A DNA stretch of 64,000 nucleotides from Acholoe squamosa (Eukaryota; Annelida; Polychaeta; Phyllodocida; Polynoidae): assembly GCA_949317995.1 (NCBI GenBank), contig OX439046.1, forward strand, positions 60,987,774-61,051,773, in the 5' to 3' direction. Below, one piece after another: positions 47,222 through 56,943 of the stretch. Within the stretch, counting starts at the first letter, position 1. Each line of letters starts with the position of its first letter. Below the pieces are notes generated by a model. It worked only from the letters and a program-made list of their open reading frames with translations. It did no database searches and was not told where the DNA came from. Position numbers and translations under genes: made by a program.

Positions 47222-47896
47222 ATGAATTTAGCATTGCAAACTCCACAGACATCATGGCCCATTGTCGAGGGTTATGGCGACTCAAGATTTAAGTATCTTG
47301 AACAGTTCCTGACACGTAAAATGCCTACTCTACGTGGTATTTACTACCGACCGGGGGCTAATATAGAAAATGTATCTAACGCTATAGTTGAGAGATTGAC
47401 CTATGACCCAAGTAGAGTTGACCTCATATTCGTCGGCGCTGGGATAAATGATGTCACGAGATTATCACACAATCCATTTAAAGTAAATCTACGGTACATA
47501 AACGTAGAATATGCTACACAGAGGCTGTCTGACATGTATGAAGCACTATTAGAAAGTGCTTATTGTGTCAACCAAAATGTCAAAATTCTTATCTGCACAA
47601 ACTATGGCGTTGATTTGAGGACAGCAAACTCGAGAGCTGGACCTCATCCCCACCAGGCAATCTGTGATGAAATTGTTATGAGGACCAACAGTCGTATAAA
47701 ATGGATTAACAGAGAGAGCCTCGTCATGACCCCATATCTTGAGCGACTTTGTCACTCATACCATCCTCTACAAGGGTTCAAGCACCACTATGAAATATTA
47801 TTGGACGGATGTCATGCTCACCGAAATTCGATGGATAGAGCCGGTGATCTGATTGCATCGGCCATCCGAAAGATGATCCAAACAGGATGGATTTAA
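47222..47896 (+). CDS. SGNH/GDSL-hydrolase-like frame of the LINE
   Basis: 224 residues from ATG 47222, two codons after the ORF1 stop and in the same frame. SGNH signatures are visible: GDS within GYGDSRFKYL (block I, nucleophile Ser), GINDV (block III, Asn) and DGCH near the C-terminus (block V, catalytic Asp and His). Length is near the family norm. Esterase-like SGNH modules are known in ORF1 of CR1-like LINEs, where membrane or lipid ester roles have been proposed. It could be made by readthrough of the UGA, by reinitiation at 47222, or be cut off by a nonsense mutation in this copy. The intact catalytic residues argue for recent function. Confidence 0.75.
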   Translation: MNLALQTPQTSWPIVEGYGDSRFKYLEQFLTRKMPTLRGIYYRPGANIENVSNAIVERLTYDPSRVDLIFVGAGINDVTRLSHNPFKVNLRYINVEYATQRLSDMYEALLESAYCVNQNVKILICTNYGVDLRTANSRAGPHPHQAICDEIVMRTNSRIKWINRESLVMTPYLERLCHSYHPLQGFKHHYEILLDGCHAHRNSMDRAGDLIASAIRKMIQTGWI

Positions 47897-48565
47897 ATGC
47901 TGATCCTCATCTGTGACTTGAGTATGGCGCTGTGATTACATAGCCAAATACATGCTTATTACTAATCTGCCATGAATTATCGGCCCAGTAGCAGTTTAGG
48001 TATTGTGGATATATACTTGAACTCTGACAATATTAGACTACTGAGGACTTTAATTGAATAATTTAAAACAATGTAGCTCTGTAACTGAAACTATAAGAAA
48101 TCTATGAAAGGGGGAGCTTAATCCATCTAAAAAGAACCACATATAAGTGTTCTCGTTTGATAATTGTTGAATTCGGTTCATTGGTGTTGGGATCGGCCTC
48201 AAGTCGAAGTCTACAATCTTGGGCCAGATTTGTTGTTATGTACGACTTTCCTCTTTTCTTGTTCTACTTTTGAATTTTCTAATTACTGCATTGTTACGCG
48301 GTGATTTATCTCACATAAGGTGGTAAACATGTGAATTTCTACCACCTTTGACACATTAGCCCTACATTGTAGTGCCTGTGTTCAACCACTTTTGCACTGG
48401 TTAGGTTTCTTCCTTTTGTATTTCTTTTTTGCCAATCTGTACTGGTCATCTATTTTTTGTATAACGTCACTACAGGTTAAATGCAGTCAACTATGGTTTT
48501 CTGCAAGTTAGACCATAAGGTGGTATGGGTCCGGAGGAGGATAATCATTTGGCTTGAGCCCGTAA
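47897..48565 (+). other. Inter-ORF region of the LINE
   Basis: 669 bp with no frame, unusually long for a LINE. It is pyrimidine-rich from about 48390 and contains a hairpin, AAGGTGGTA (48317-48325) paired with TACCACCTT (48340-48348). AAGGTGGTA recurs at 48517-48525. A good 3' splice-site-like TTTTTTG..CACTACAG ends at 48475. It could hold an internal ribosome entry element, a splicing relic or a second promoter for ORF2. None of these is shown. Confidence 0.55.
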
Positions 48566-51424
48566 ATGGTTTTATATAACTATAATCAGGTAAGCTCAAG
48601 TAAAGGTCTTAAGTTCATCAACATGAATACCCAGAGTTTAAATGATAAGATTGTTAAATTGAGAGACTTACACTTGACAGTTGATTACTTGTGTATAACA
48701 GAGAGCTGGCTGGATAATCGTGACCAAAACTTCAATATTGATATTGATGGTATGAAATTATATCGAAATGACAGAATAAATATGCTACGAAAAAGTGGCG
48801 GAGTAGCCTGCTATGTCAATAATAAATATGCTGATTATACTATAGGATTGGATGAATTTACAATCAGTAATACTGATATAGAAACTTTAGGCCTCCTAAC
48901 TAAGTATGGAAATCAAAAATACCGCCTGATCATAACAGTGTATAGACCACCAAATGGTAATACTAAAGAGTGTTATAGGCAACTTTCTGCCATGATTAAA
49001 AGTAATGCAGCAAAAAATAAGGAAATCTGGATACTTGGAGACCTGAATGTCAACACACTAATTAGAACAAGTAGAAACTTTAAAATAATGACATCATTTC
49101 TTAGAAGAACCAATATGAAGTATCTTGCTACTAAAGCAACATACTACCACCCACGCGGAAAGTCAGCTCTTGACCATATCTATGTAAACTCACCACATGT
49201 CAAGTACCATGGGATAATTAATGACAAAGTAGGTGACCATTTTCCTGTATTTGTGATTAAGAAACAAAAGAACATACCGAGTAGCCCTACTTTAAATATC
49301 ATTGGTAGATCATATAAAGATTATGATTCTGACAACATCAGAGCCAAGGTGTTAGAACACCAGTGGTCCCTTGATGAATTTGTACACCCTATCAACATAT
49401 ATGAAGAGTTTGTTGATTTTGCAAATGAGTATCTTGATAATAAACACCCAATTAGAAATATGAAAGTAAAAGACACCAAAAAGACTGGTTTTGATGGTGA
49501 GGTCGATAGGATGGTTAAAATAAAAAAACGCCTACTTAAGAAATCACGAAAGGTCCCTAGGGGTACTTTAAATAGGTACCTCAAGCGAATCAGTGACATT
49601 GATAAGCAAATCAAACGACGGTTATATAACAACTGCAGGGACGAAATTGTCTCAAATCTCAATAAATACCCCCATGATCCGCGACGATTCTGGAATGAGA
49701 TAAATAGGATCTGGAAGGGCCCAAAGGCAAAAGTAAGACTGAAACTGATTGACAGGGACGGTATAGAAGTTAGTGACACTCAAACAGCTGACTTTGTAAA
49801 TGAGTATTATGTGTCTATCGGGAGAGACTTAGCTGCGGCTATACCACCGGTACATGATGCGACCCCAGTGATTCCATTGGGTCGTAATGAAGTAGAACAT
49901 GATCCGGTGGGTGAATTACATCTACAACCAATTGACATCAATAGGGCGAAAAGGATTATCTCAGAGATCAAACAACATAAAGCCTCGAATATACATCAAG
50001 TGAGATCTCAGGTAGTAAAAGACATCCTAAAATTAAAACCGGAGTTACTGTGTAAAATTGTCAATGACTCTATTGCTCTACAGACCGTTCCATCAGTTTT
50101 TAAACTGGCCTGTGTTATCCCCTTACCAAAAGGGGGCGATTTACATAAAATCTCAAACTGGAGACCCGTTAGTCAACTGAACCTTGTTTCAAAACTGCTT
50201 GAGAAAGCTATACACGCACAGGTGATGCATTTTCTACTTGAATTTAATATAATTTCTGGAAATCAGTTTGGTTTTATGCCTAACAGATCAACTACACAGG
50301 CTATTTATCAACTAGTACAAGAACTATATGAGCATAGAAATAGGGGTGAATCGACTGTCATGGTCTTTCTAGACCTGAGGAAGGCCTTTGATACGGTCAA
50401 CCATGAGATCCTACTGGAAGAACTTAAATCTATCAATTTTTCTGATGATACTGTGAATTGGTTTAGGAGCTACCTGAGTGAAAGGTCTCAAAGTAGTTTG
50501 GCCAATGGTATGGTGTCTAGAAATTGTGATATAGAGTGTGGAGTCCCTCAAGGCTCGGTACTTGGCCCCTTGTTGTTTGTTATTTACATAAATAGGATTA
50601 CTGATAAGATTGAAAATTGTAATTGTATTATGTATGCGGATGACCTTGTGATTTTCATTAGTGGTAATGATAATGACATCATAAGTTACTTAGTTCAAGA
50701 TGACTTGAATAGGATTTTCAAGTGGTGTTGTTGCAGGAAATTAACTATTAATAATGAAAAAACTAAAGTATTATGGTGTCTTCCACCAAGACTATGTCAA
50801 TATCCGCTTAGTCCTATTTATATAAATCAGTGTATACTGGAGGTTGTAACAGAATTTGATTACTTAGGTGTCCCAATTGATAAAGACCTGAATTTCAAAC
50901 CATTTGTGTTGAAAAAGAAGGCCTCTGTGCAAAACAAACTGTATCAGTTAAGAAGGATCCGATATTATATGACACATAAACTGTCACTACGACTGTACAA
51001 ACAAATGATAGTTCCTATATTTGATTACGGTGATTGCATCGTTGACTGTACAAACAAGAATCTGATTAAGGCCCTTGAGACCCTACAAAATACCTGCCTT
51101 CGTGTATGTTGGCGTATTACCAATCCCTATGATATGTCCAGGGAAGAACTGCATGAAATCTCAGTCTGTGTCACACTAGAAACTAGACGGCAGAAGAGTT
51201 TGTTAAAAATAATTTATGCACTGTCCAGGAATGATGATAATATTGTTGTGCCTGTGCGTAATTTACGGGGTAATAATAAAATAAAGATAAGGGTACAGCG
51301 TGCTGCTGGTCAGCTATATGAAAAATGTCCCCTATACAGGGGGGCTATACTCTGGAACAAACTCCGTCCTGAGGTACAAAGAGCTGCCTCTATAGAAGCC
51401 TTTGTATCCCTATTACCATTATAG
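48566..51424 (+). CDS. LINE ORF2: endonuclease and reverse transcriptase
   Basis: 952 residues with no frame break. An APE-type endonuclease fills about 1-245, with NTQSLNDK, ITESWLD (catalytic Glu), YRPPNG, LGDLNVN (Asp/Asn), SALDHI and GDHFPV. Reverse transcriptase covers about 500-780, with NWRPVSQLN, FLDLRKAFDTVNHE (motif A), GVPQGSVLGPLLF (motif B) and YADD at about 690-693 (motif C). A C-terminal domain ends with a WNKLRPEVQRA motif usual in jockey/CR1 relatives. No RNase H domain is visible. All catalytic residues I can check are present, so this protein may be active. The likely ATG is 48566; conserved sequence begins at about residue 14, so the next Met at about residue 20 is an alternative. 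Confidence 0.9.
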   Translation: MVLYNYNQVSSSKGLKFINMNTQSLNDKIVKLRDLHLTVDYLCITESWLDNRDQNFNIDIDGMKLYRNDRINMLRKSGGVACYVNNKYADYTIGLDEFTISNTDIETLGLLTKYGNQKYRLIITVYRPPNGNTKECYRQLSAMIKSNAAKNKEIWILGDLNVNTLIRTSRNFKIMTSFLRRTNMKYLATKATYYHPRGKSALDHIYVNSPHVKYHGIINDKVGDHFPVFVIKKQKNIPSSPTLNIIGRSYKDYDSDNIRAKVLEHQWSLDEFVHPINIYEEFVDFANEYLDNKHPIRNMKVKDTKKTGFDGEVDRMVKIKKRLLKKSRKVPRGTLNRYLKRISDIDKQIKRRLYNNCRDEIVSNLNKYPHDPRRFWNEINRIWKGPKAKVRLKLIDRDGIEVSDTQTADFVNEYYVSIGRDLAAAIPPVHDATPVIPLGRNEVEHDPVGELHLQPIDINRAKRIISEIKQHKASNIHQVRSQVVKDILKLKPELLCKIVNDSIALQTVPSVFKLACVIPLPKGGDLHKISNWRPVSQLNLVSKLLEKAIHAQVMHFLLEFNIISGNQFGFMPNRSTTQAIYQLVQELYEHRNRGESTVMVFLDLRKAFDTVNHEILLEELKSINFSDDTVNWFRSYLSERSQSSLANGMVSRNCDIECGVPQGSVLGPLLFVIYINRITDKIENCNCIMYADDLVIFISGNDNDIISYLVQDDLNRIFKWCCCRKLTINNEKTKVLWCLPPRLCQYPLSPIYINQCILEVVTEFDYLGVPIDKDLNFKPFVLKKKASVQNKLYQLRRIRYYMTHKLSLRLYKQMIVPIFDYGDCIVDCTNKNLIKALETLQNTCLRVCWRITNPYDMSREELHEISVCVTLETRRQKSLLKIIYALSRNDDNIVVPVRNLRGNNKIKIRVQRAAGQLYEKCPLYRGAILWNKLRPEVQRAASIEAFVSLLPL

Positions 51425-51706
51425 CTACGAACATTAAGACCAATATCAATTGAGCTCTGACGTTAATAAGCCAAACATTGAATGAGATTAACCGGTTGCA
51501 TGAGTAAATTGTCCTTCGAACTTTGACCCATTTAACTCTCCTTATTATTGATGTAGTTTGATGTCGAATTTTCCTGTTGATATGTATTTGCTGATTATTG
51601 CACCTTTTTGATGTACCGGTACACTGGCCTCTTTGGCAACTATGAAAATCATACATTGTTACGACAGTTACAGCCAAATAAAATATTTCAACAACAACAA
51701 CAACAA
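51425..51706 (+). terminator. 3' untranslated region, polyA signal and CAA tail
   Basis: AATAAA at 51677-51682 lies a few bases before a (CAA)n run that ends in A residues. A short simple repeat at the 3' end is used by CR1/L2-type LINEs instead of a long A tail. The region itself has no open frame. Confidence 0.65.
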
Positions 51707-51713
51707 AAATTGG

Positions 51714-52627
51714 TTCACAAGATTAGATAAATCCTGGGCAACATGACTGACATATAGTCAAGATTGACCTACTTTTACCCATTTTGACCTAGTTTAAAGG
51801 GCGGCTAGCACAGACAAGACGTACCTGCGTTAACAACCCAATCAGCACTGGAGCATTGGGCCATGCTTGTCCATGCTTGGCCCAATATAAGCCAACATTG
51901 GCCCAGTGTATCCTTGCTACCTGGGAAGTCATGTGACGACCCATTGACCAATCAGGGCATTACAATTTTTCCTCTGGGTCCCGCAAATTTATCAACGATC
52001 CTTGAGGCAGTACTCATGTTGAAATTTGTTGTGCTAGCCCCGCTTTAACCCAATTATCCCTGACTGGCCCATATGATCTATTTGACCTGATTTGGGCAAA
52101 TTTCCCTGATTTGACCCATTCTTCCGGCAATTTGACCTGTTTTATCCGGAAATGGTCCAATTTAACATATTTTGACTTGATTTGATCAAATTCATCCGAT
52201 TTGACCCACTTGGCCAATTTTGGGACAAATTGACCTGTCTTATTTGGAATGAGTCTAATATGATCCAAATTGACTTTATTTGTCCATTTTTGGCCACTTT
52301 GACCCTTTTTGCACAGACCTGATTTAATAAGATGTATTCCGACCAATTTTGATGTAATCTGACAAGATTTGCCCTATTTTGGGACAGATGGACAAAAGAT
52401 ATATGTGAATTGGGCTAAAACAGGTCAATGTGGTTTAAAATATTGTTTTTGCGATTATGGGGCCATTTCAGTTTTTTTTGTGATTTAGGGACCTGACCTA
52501 GCCCCTATGTAGCAAAAGGCTGTGTTATATAGGGACTATTTAACAGTAAGGAACTTGACCTAGGCCCTAGTTCTCAAAACCGACGATTTTGAGGGATAGG
52601 GACTTTTTCTCACAGCCCTGCTCTTAG
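51714..52627. repeat. Right arm of the fold-back split by the LINE
   Basis: Contains many divergent CCAATTTGACC units, the reverse of the left arm, and an outer part with CAAAATCG..GAGGGATAGGGAC that mirrors the left outer part. CTACTTTTACCCATTTTGACC near 51769 pairs with GTCAAAATGTAAAAGTAGACCC in the left arm. It includes about 250 bp (about 51800-52046) absent from the left arm. Confidence 0.6.
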
Positions 52628-53352
52628 TACTATGTTCTTCCAGCTGAGCCCTGTATGAGAGCTATATCCCGTTGAAACACTTCCTCAAATATTCACAGTG
52701 GCCACAGAACTCTGACTCACGAAAAGTAACAAGATGATCGAGGTTGCTATATCCATTTAAGCTAGCTTTGCTCAACTGCTGCTCTCGTACAGAGTACAGT
52801 AGTTATCATCGTAAGGTATGTTAACTGGTAAATTTGTCAGACCTTTGTGGTTGCTATTTGGATCAGAATCTTCAATAAATTAATGTCAAAATAATAAAGA
52901 ATGTCAAACAATTATTCCTAAAACGTACTTAAGCTTTTGTTGAATAGCTGGGGAAAATGGCCTGAATGCTAGTTATTGCCCTCCCCTTCCCATTTTATTT
53001 CAACTACAGTTGAATGGGCACAGGATCAAAGAAGTTTGATAAAATGTATATAAACACAGTGCAGAAAGGACTATAGGGTTACTGGCAGTTTAAAGGGTCA
53101 TATACAAACTGGTGTTAACACATTTCCTCATTCTGTGCTTGCAATACACTATCCTACTTCATAAGAGTATTACAGAGTCTTAGCTAGTGAATGGATGCTT
53201 ATAAATTGAAACAACACATGGATCTCCTACATGGTACTTGGGCCACATAGAAATCAGCCCAAACTAAAAGTTAGATACTAAGGTAATTCGGCGCCAGTAA
53301 TTCCTAATGGTGTTACCCTAATACTTGTTATTGTAAACATACTGAGTTCCCC
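52628..53352. other. Non-coding DNA, no gene seen
   Basis: No coding or repeat signal recognised between two fold-back elements. Confidence 0.4.
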
Positions 53353-53634
53353 TACACTGAAAACATGGAAGATCCGAAACTAGTCAGCGGTGACCACTTT
53401 AGGTCCTCAAGTTGACGATACCTAAAACTACAACTTTAGGTAGTCAAAATGAGGACTTTAGGTGGTCATCCTGATGACCTGAGTTGTCAATATGATGACT
53501 CTGTACTGTCAATATTGTCATCCTGATGAAGTCGTCATTTTGACTACCTAAAGTTGTAGTTTTAGGTATTGTCAACTTGAGGATCTAAAGTGGTCACTGC
53601 TGACTAATTTTGGATCTTCCATGTTTTCAGTGTA
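53353..53634. mobile_element. TA-flanked palindromic MITE-like element (282 bp)
   Basis: TACACTGAAAACATGGAAGA (53353-53372) and its reverse complement (53615-53634) mark the ends, so TA flanks both sides. The arms continue inward almost to the centre with GTGACCACTTTAGGTCCTCA-type blocks and ACTTTAGG/CCTAAAGT units. The element is close to one long hairpin. Its termini resemble those at 3157-4030. Confidence 0.85.
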
Positions 53635-56600
53635 GTACTGACGAATATAAAACCTCTTTATGCTATTGTTCTAGATAATGTCAACCTACAGTAGACAATT
53701 GTGTACACCACATTTAAACGACTTAGCATTACTCAAAATAGCAGAAATACTATGTCATCTCCACTTTCAGGTCTCTATACTACATTACAAGATCCGTGTA
53801 ACTGCCAGTTGTCTTAGTACCGGAAGCACTGTGATAAGGTATAGACTATAAGTTCATACTATAATGCTTGGGATTTGAAGTCCTGATGTCAATTATAGAG
53901 CATTTATGTGAGAATGTTTAAAATCCCAAAAGATGACGCCCCCAAAGATGACGTCATTGGGAATGTGGGAATTACTACTCTGCATGAGACGAGCTAAAAA
54001 CCGGAAGTTTGTAAAAGCAGGACCATGTTGTTTGTCTGAAAAAAGATCTGAGTGATATTCCCAAGGGCGCATCGTTATTTAAAGACGGGAGTTTATATTT
54101 GGAGAATAGAAGCAAAGAGATTAGAAAAAAAAAAAATTGTATTCAACATAGTGAACCCTTTAGCACAGCCTTGCAAATTAGCACAGGTCACGTTTTAGCA
54201 AAGGGTAAGAGGGTTTTTTTTAGAATGAACTAAAATGGAACACTAAGGTATTTAGTAGGTACACAGAGCATATACTCTAAGACTATAATAGAAGCCAGTA
54301 TTCCAAAATAGAAACAATTGTCTTTTAAAATTGTAAGTATCATACTACATGACGCTGTGGCGTTCCGTAAAGCTGATTGCCTAGCAGGAATAGGACTTAA
54401 GCTGTCAATATCCTCTCAGCATATCCTTAGACTGGCGCAATCAATGCCAAGAAGCTAGGCAGCCAGATTCCTAAAAGAACTGCACAAATGAGGTTTGAGT
54501 GAGGGTTGCTAGAGTTTTAGCACAGTATATGGTTTGTTCCCTCCTGCATAGGTCGTAGGACGTAATCAATGACATCACTTACTGTTGATTGTTTGGAAAA
54601 AAACATACTAACTGTACCTACGAATCCTGTACCAACAAGGGCACTAGCAAGATAAACTATTGATAACACTTGGTAGTCCACTATTACTCATATAAACGTG
54701 CGTGGGACACAGTTGGAGAGAAATTGAAAAGTGCCCAAAAATTGGACTATATTGTACCAATACCAGTATAAACCCTAGATCTTGATCAGCAATAGCTACA
54801 TTTGTTTCAATTTAACTTAATGCCTTTCATCTGTAAGTGAGTTTCTCTTCAGAGGCTGTTTAGTTGTGTTTAGGGCCATTTCCAGGAGCTGTATGGTAGA
54901 ACACAATCATGGTGAATATTAGGGTGATATAGGGGCAGCGCAGAGAGAATTAGAGTGAAACACATATATTTATCTGGTCCGTTGCAAGTAACTAGAAAGG
55001 GTCGTAGCAGTATCTACCTTACACGTACTGCATGCTATTATGCCCTATTTCAGTGGCCTTTAGAATTAGGATTTAGTTGCTTATGCGATACTGTAGTGCT
55101 TACAATTTGTAGGAAAATATACCAGCCCAAGATTAATGCTGAATCCCTTTTTAAAATACGCTGAGAGTGGGCAAAGGTACCTCCCTAGGCTGCTCAGGGC
55201 CGAAAGAGGACGAGAGGTACATGTTAGAGAGTATGGAACTCTTAGCACAGTAGTTATTGTTACAGGTTGCTCCAGAACTTGCCTTCCACAAATGTGAGCC
55301 AGATCGTTGAATGGCACACCAGTAGATGGTATAGCTATATGGTAAATGGGTATGGCTCTAAGGGTTGGCCCTAGGTGGGATAGGGGTCAGGCTATCATTA
55401 TCCCCAGGATGAGACTACATTGATTTCTGACCACTGGGAGAAAGTAAGCTGCTGTTGCTGTAGGCAGCTCTAGATCTTAGGGTTGACAGCTGCCGCACTG
55501 TGCAATATTTTGCATTGTGACCATCAGGTCTACGGTGAAGAAGACAGAAGTACCCTTTATGAATACTTTATTGGATTCAGTAATAGTAAAAGTAATAAAT
55601 CTATTGGATTTTGGGGATCATCCTTTAAGACTTCGTGAAATTGAATAGTCACAAATATGTGTTTACCGAAGGTCTATTAAGCAAAATTGAGCTGTTTAAG
55701 CGATGCTAAGCACTTTTTTTTTTTTATTTATCATATAACTAAAGTACTGTAAAATTATTAACCTGGAACTTCAACTGTTTCAGAATGACGGAATCAGCGG
55801 TTCCCATCTACACAAGCGTCAGCAATGTATATAATTGACGACACCCTTTATCTTTTATACAAAGTCATAAATGGATGGCACAAGAACTAATGTGAACAAA
55901 ATGTCTTTGTCAGGGATACAATAGATCTAACAAAGCAATGCATGCAGTGACAGCACCCTGAGTGCTGAAAAGCCACCTATCACAAAATACCTGCATCATT
56001 AGGAAACTACTCCATACTCCACATTAACGAGGCTTTTATGTATAGACTAGCCCTCAAGGTACTGTATTGATCCTCCAGATAGTCATTGATTGTCATGATT
56101 CACTAATTTAGAGTTGATGCTCGTACATTGATGCATCATGTCAACTCTGCACGTATCAACTAAGACTGGATGAGCAGAAAATGCAGTCCTGGCAGATACT
56201 TGCGAGGTGCGCTCGGTAAGAATCATAACAGCGAATCTGCGTGGTGCATTAATACGCTAGTCAGCACACAAGGCGCTAGCTACTTTCCCCTAATCACCTC
56301 TCATTTCCTCATCACCCCAATTAGTGCCTCAGTGTGTAGTGTTTGTGTGACTGTTGGAAAACACAAGTTGTTGTCTGAGATAGCACAAGTCATTATCAGA
56401 CTGACAGGTGGCAGATGAGCCTCTGCCACTCCCACTCACTACTCTTAGTAATACTGATTAGACTCCATATTTATTAAGGCAGTGAGACAGGACTACTCAA
56501 CTCTAGATAATCCTCATCACACTGCAAAGAGGCCACAGTGGGTACTCTGCCTAACCCGATTTGAGATCAATTATACAGTCATCAGAATCATTGGCCTCCA

Positions 56601-56851
56601 TCAGACCTTTAGCGCCCCATTTCTAAGTAAGGCAGATGTTTAATTTCTGATAGTCTGTCTTAAAACATAAAAAATACATGAGTTTTCATTATTTCTAATG
56701 CTATCATAATTTCTTTCTGTTTGATAGAGTTCTGGTTCAGTTTGTAAGCGTAGATTACTGGTCAGTTTCCAGCTCAGTCTGGCTGTAAGTATGGGAGTTA
56801 TAATTTTCTTGGTACTAGTTATTATAACGGTATATATGTGTAGCAGTTCTG

Positions 56852-56854
<3 letters not shown>
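53635..56854. other. Non-coding DNA, no gene seen
   Basis: No exon or repeat supported. An A run lies near 54126 and a T run near 55709. Probably intergenic or intronic. Confidence 0.4.

Positions 56855-56942
<88 letters not shown>
56855..56942. repeat. (TA)n then (TG)n compound microsatellite
   Basis: About 56 bp of TA followed by about 26 bp of TG. No flanking palindrome is seen, unlike the TA tract at 2211-2378. Confidence 0.92.

Positions 56943-56943
<1 letters not shown>

Larger units (their letters stand above)
44490..51706 (+). mobile_element. Nearly full-length LINE with NADAR and SGNH modules
   Basis: A 7.2 kb non-LTR retrotransposon: a 5' untranslated region of about 280 bp, an ORF1 (44771-47215), an SGNH-like frame (47222-47896), a 669 bp gap and an ORF2 (48566-51424). 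The 3' untranslated region has AATAAA at 51677-51682 and a (CAA)n tail. AAATTGG occurs at 44483-44489 and 51707-51713, a possible 7 bp target-site duplication that sets the ends given here. The CR1/L2-like group is plausible from the short simple-repeat tail and the esterase-like module, but a tree would be needed. All three frames share one reading frame. Confidence 0.85.

Noticed and set aside
47212..48475. Splicing from the ORF1 stop to 48475 to join ORF1 with ORF2
   Set aside because: The joined frame reaches a stop after about 13 codons, before ORF2 begins, so it would not create a fusion.
51840..51905. ATTGGGCC/GGCCCAAT small inverted repeats
   Set aside because: Arms of about 8 bp in a compositionally biased stretch could arise by chance.
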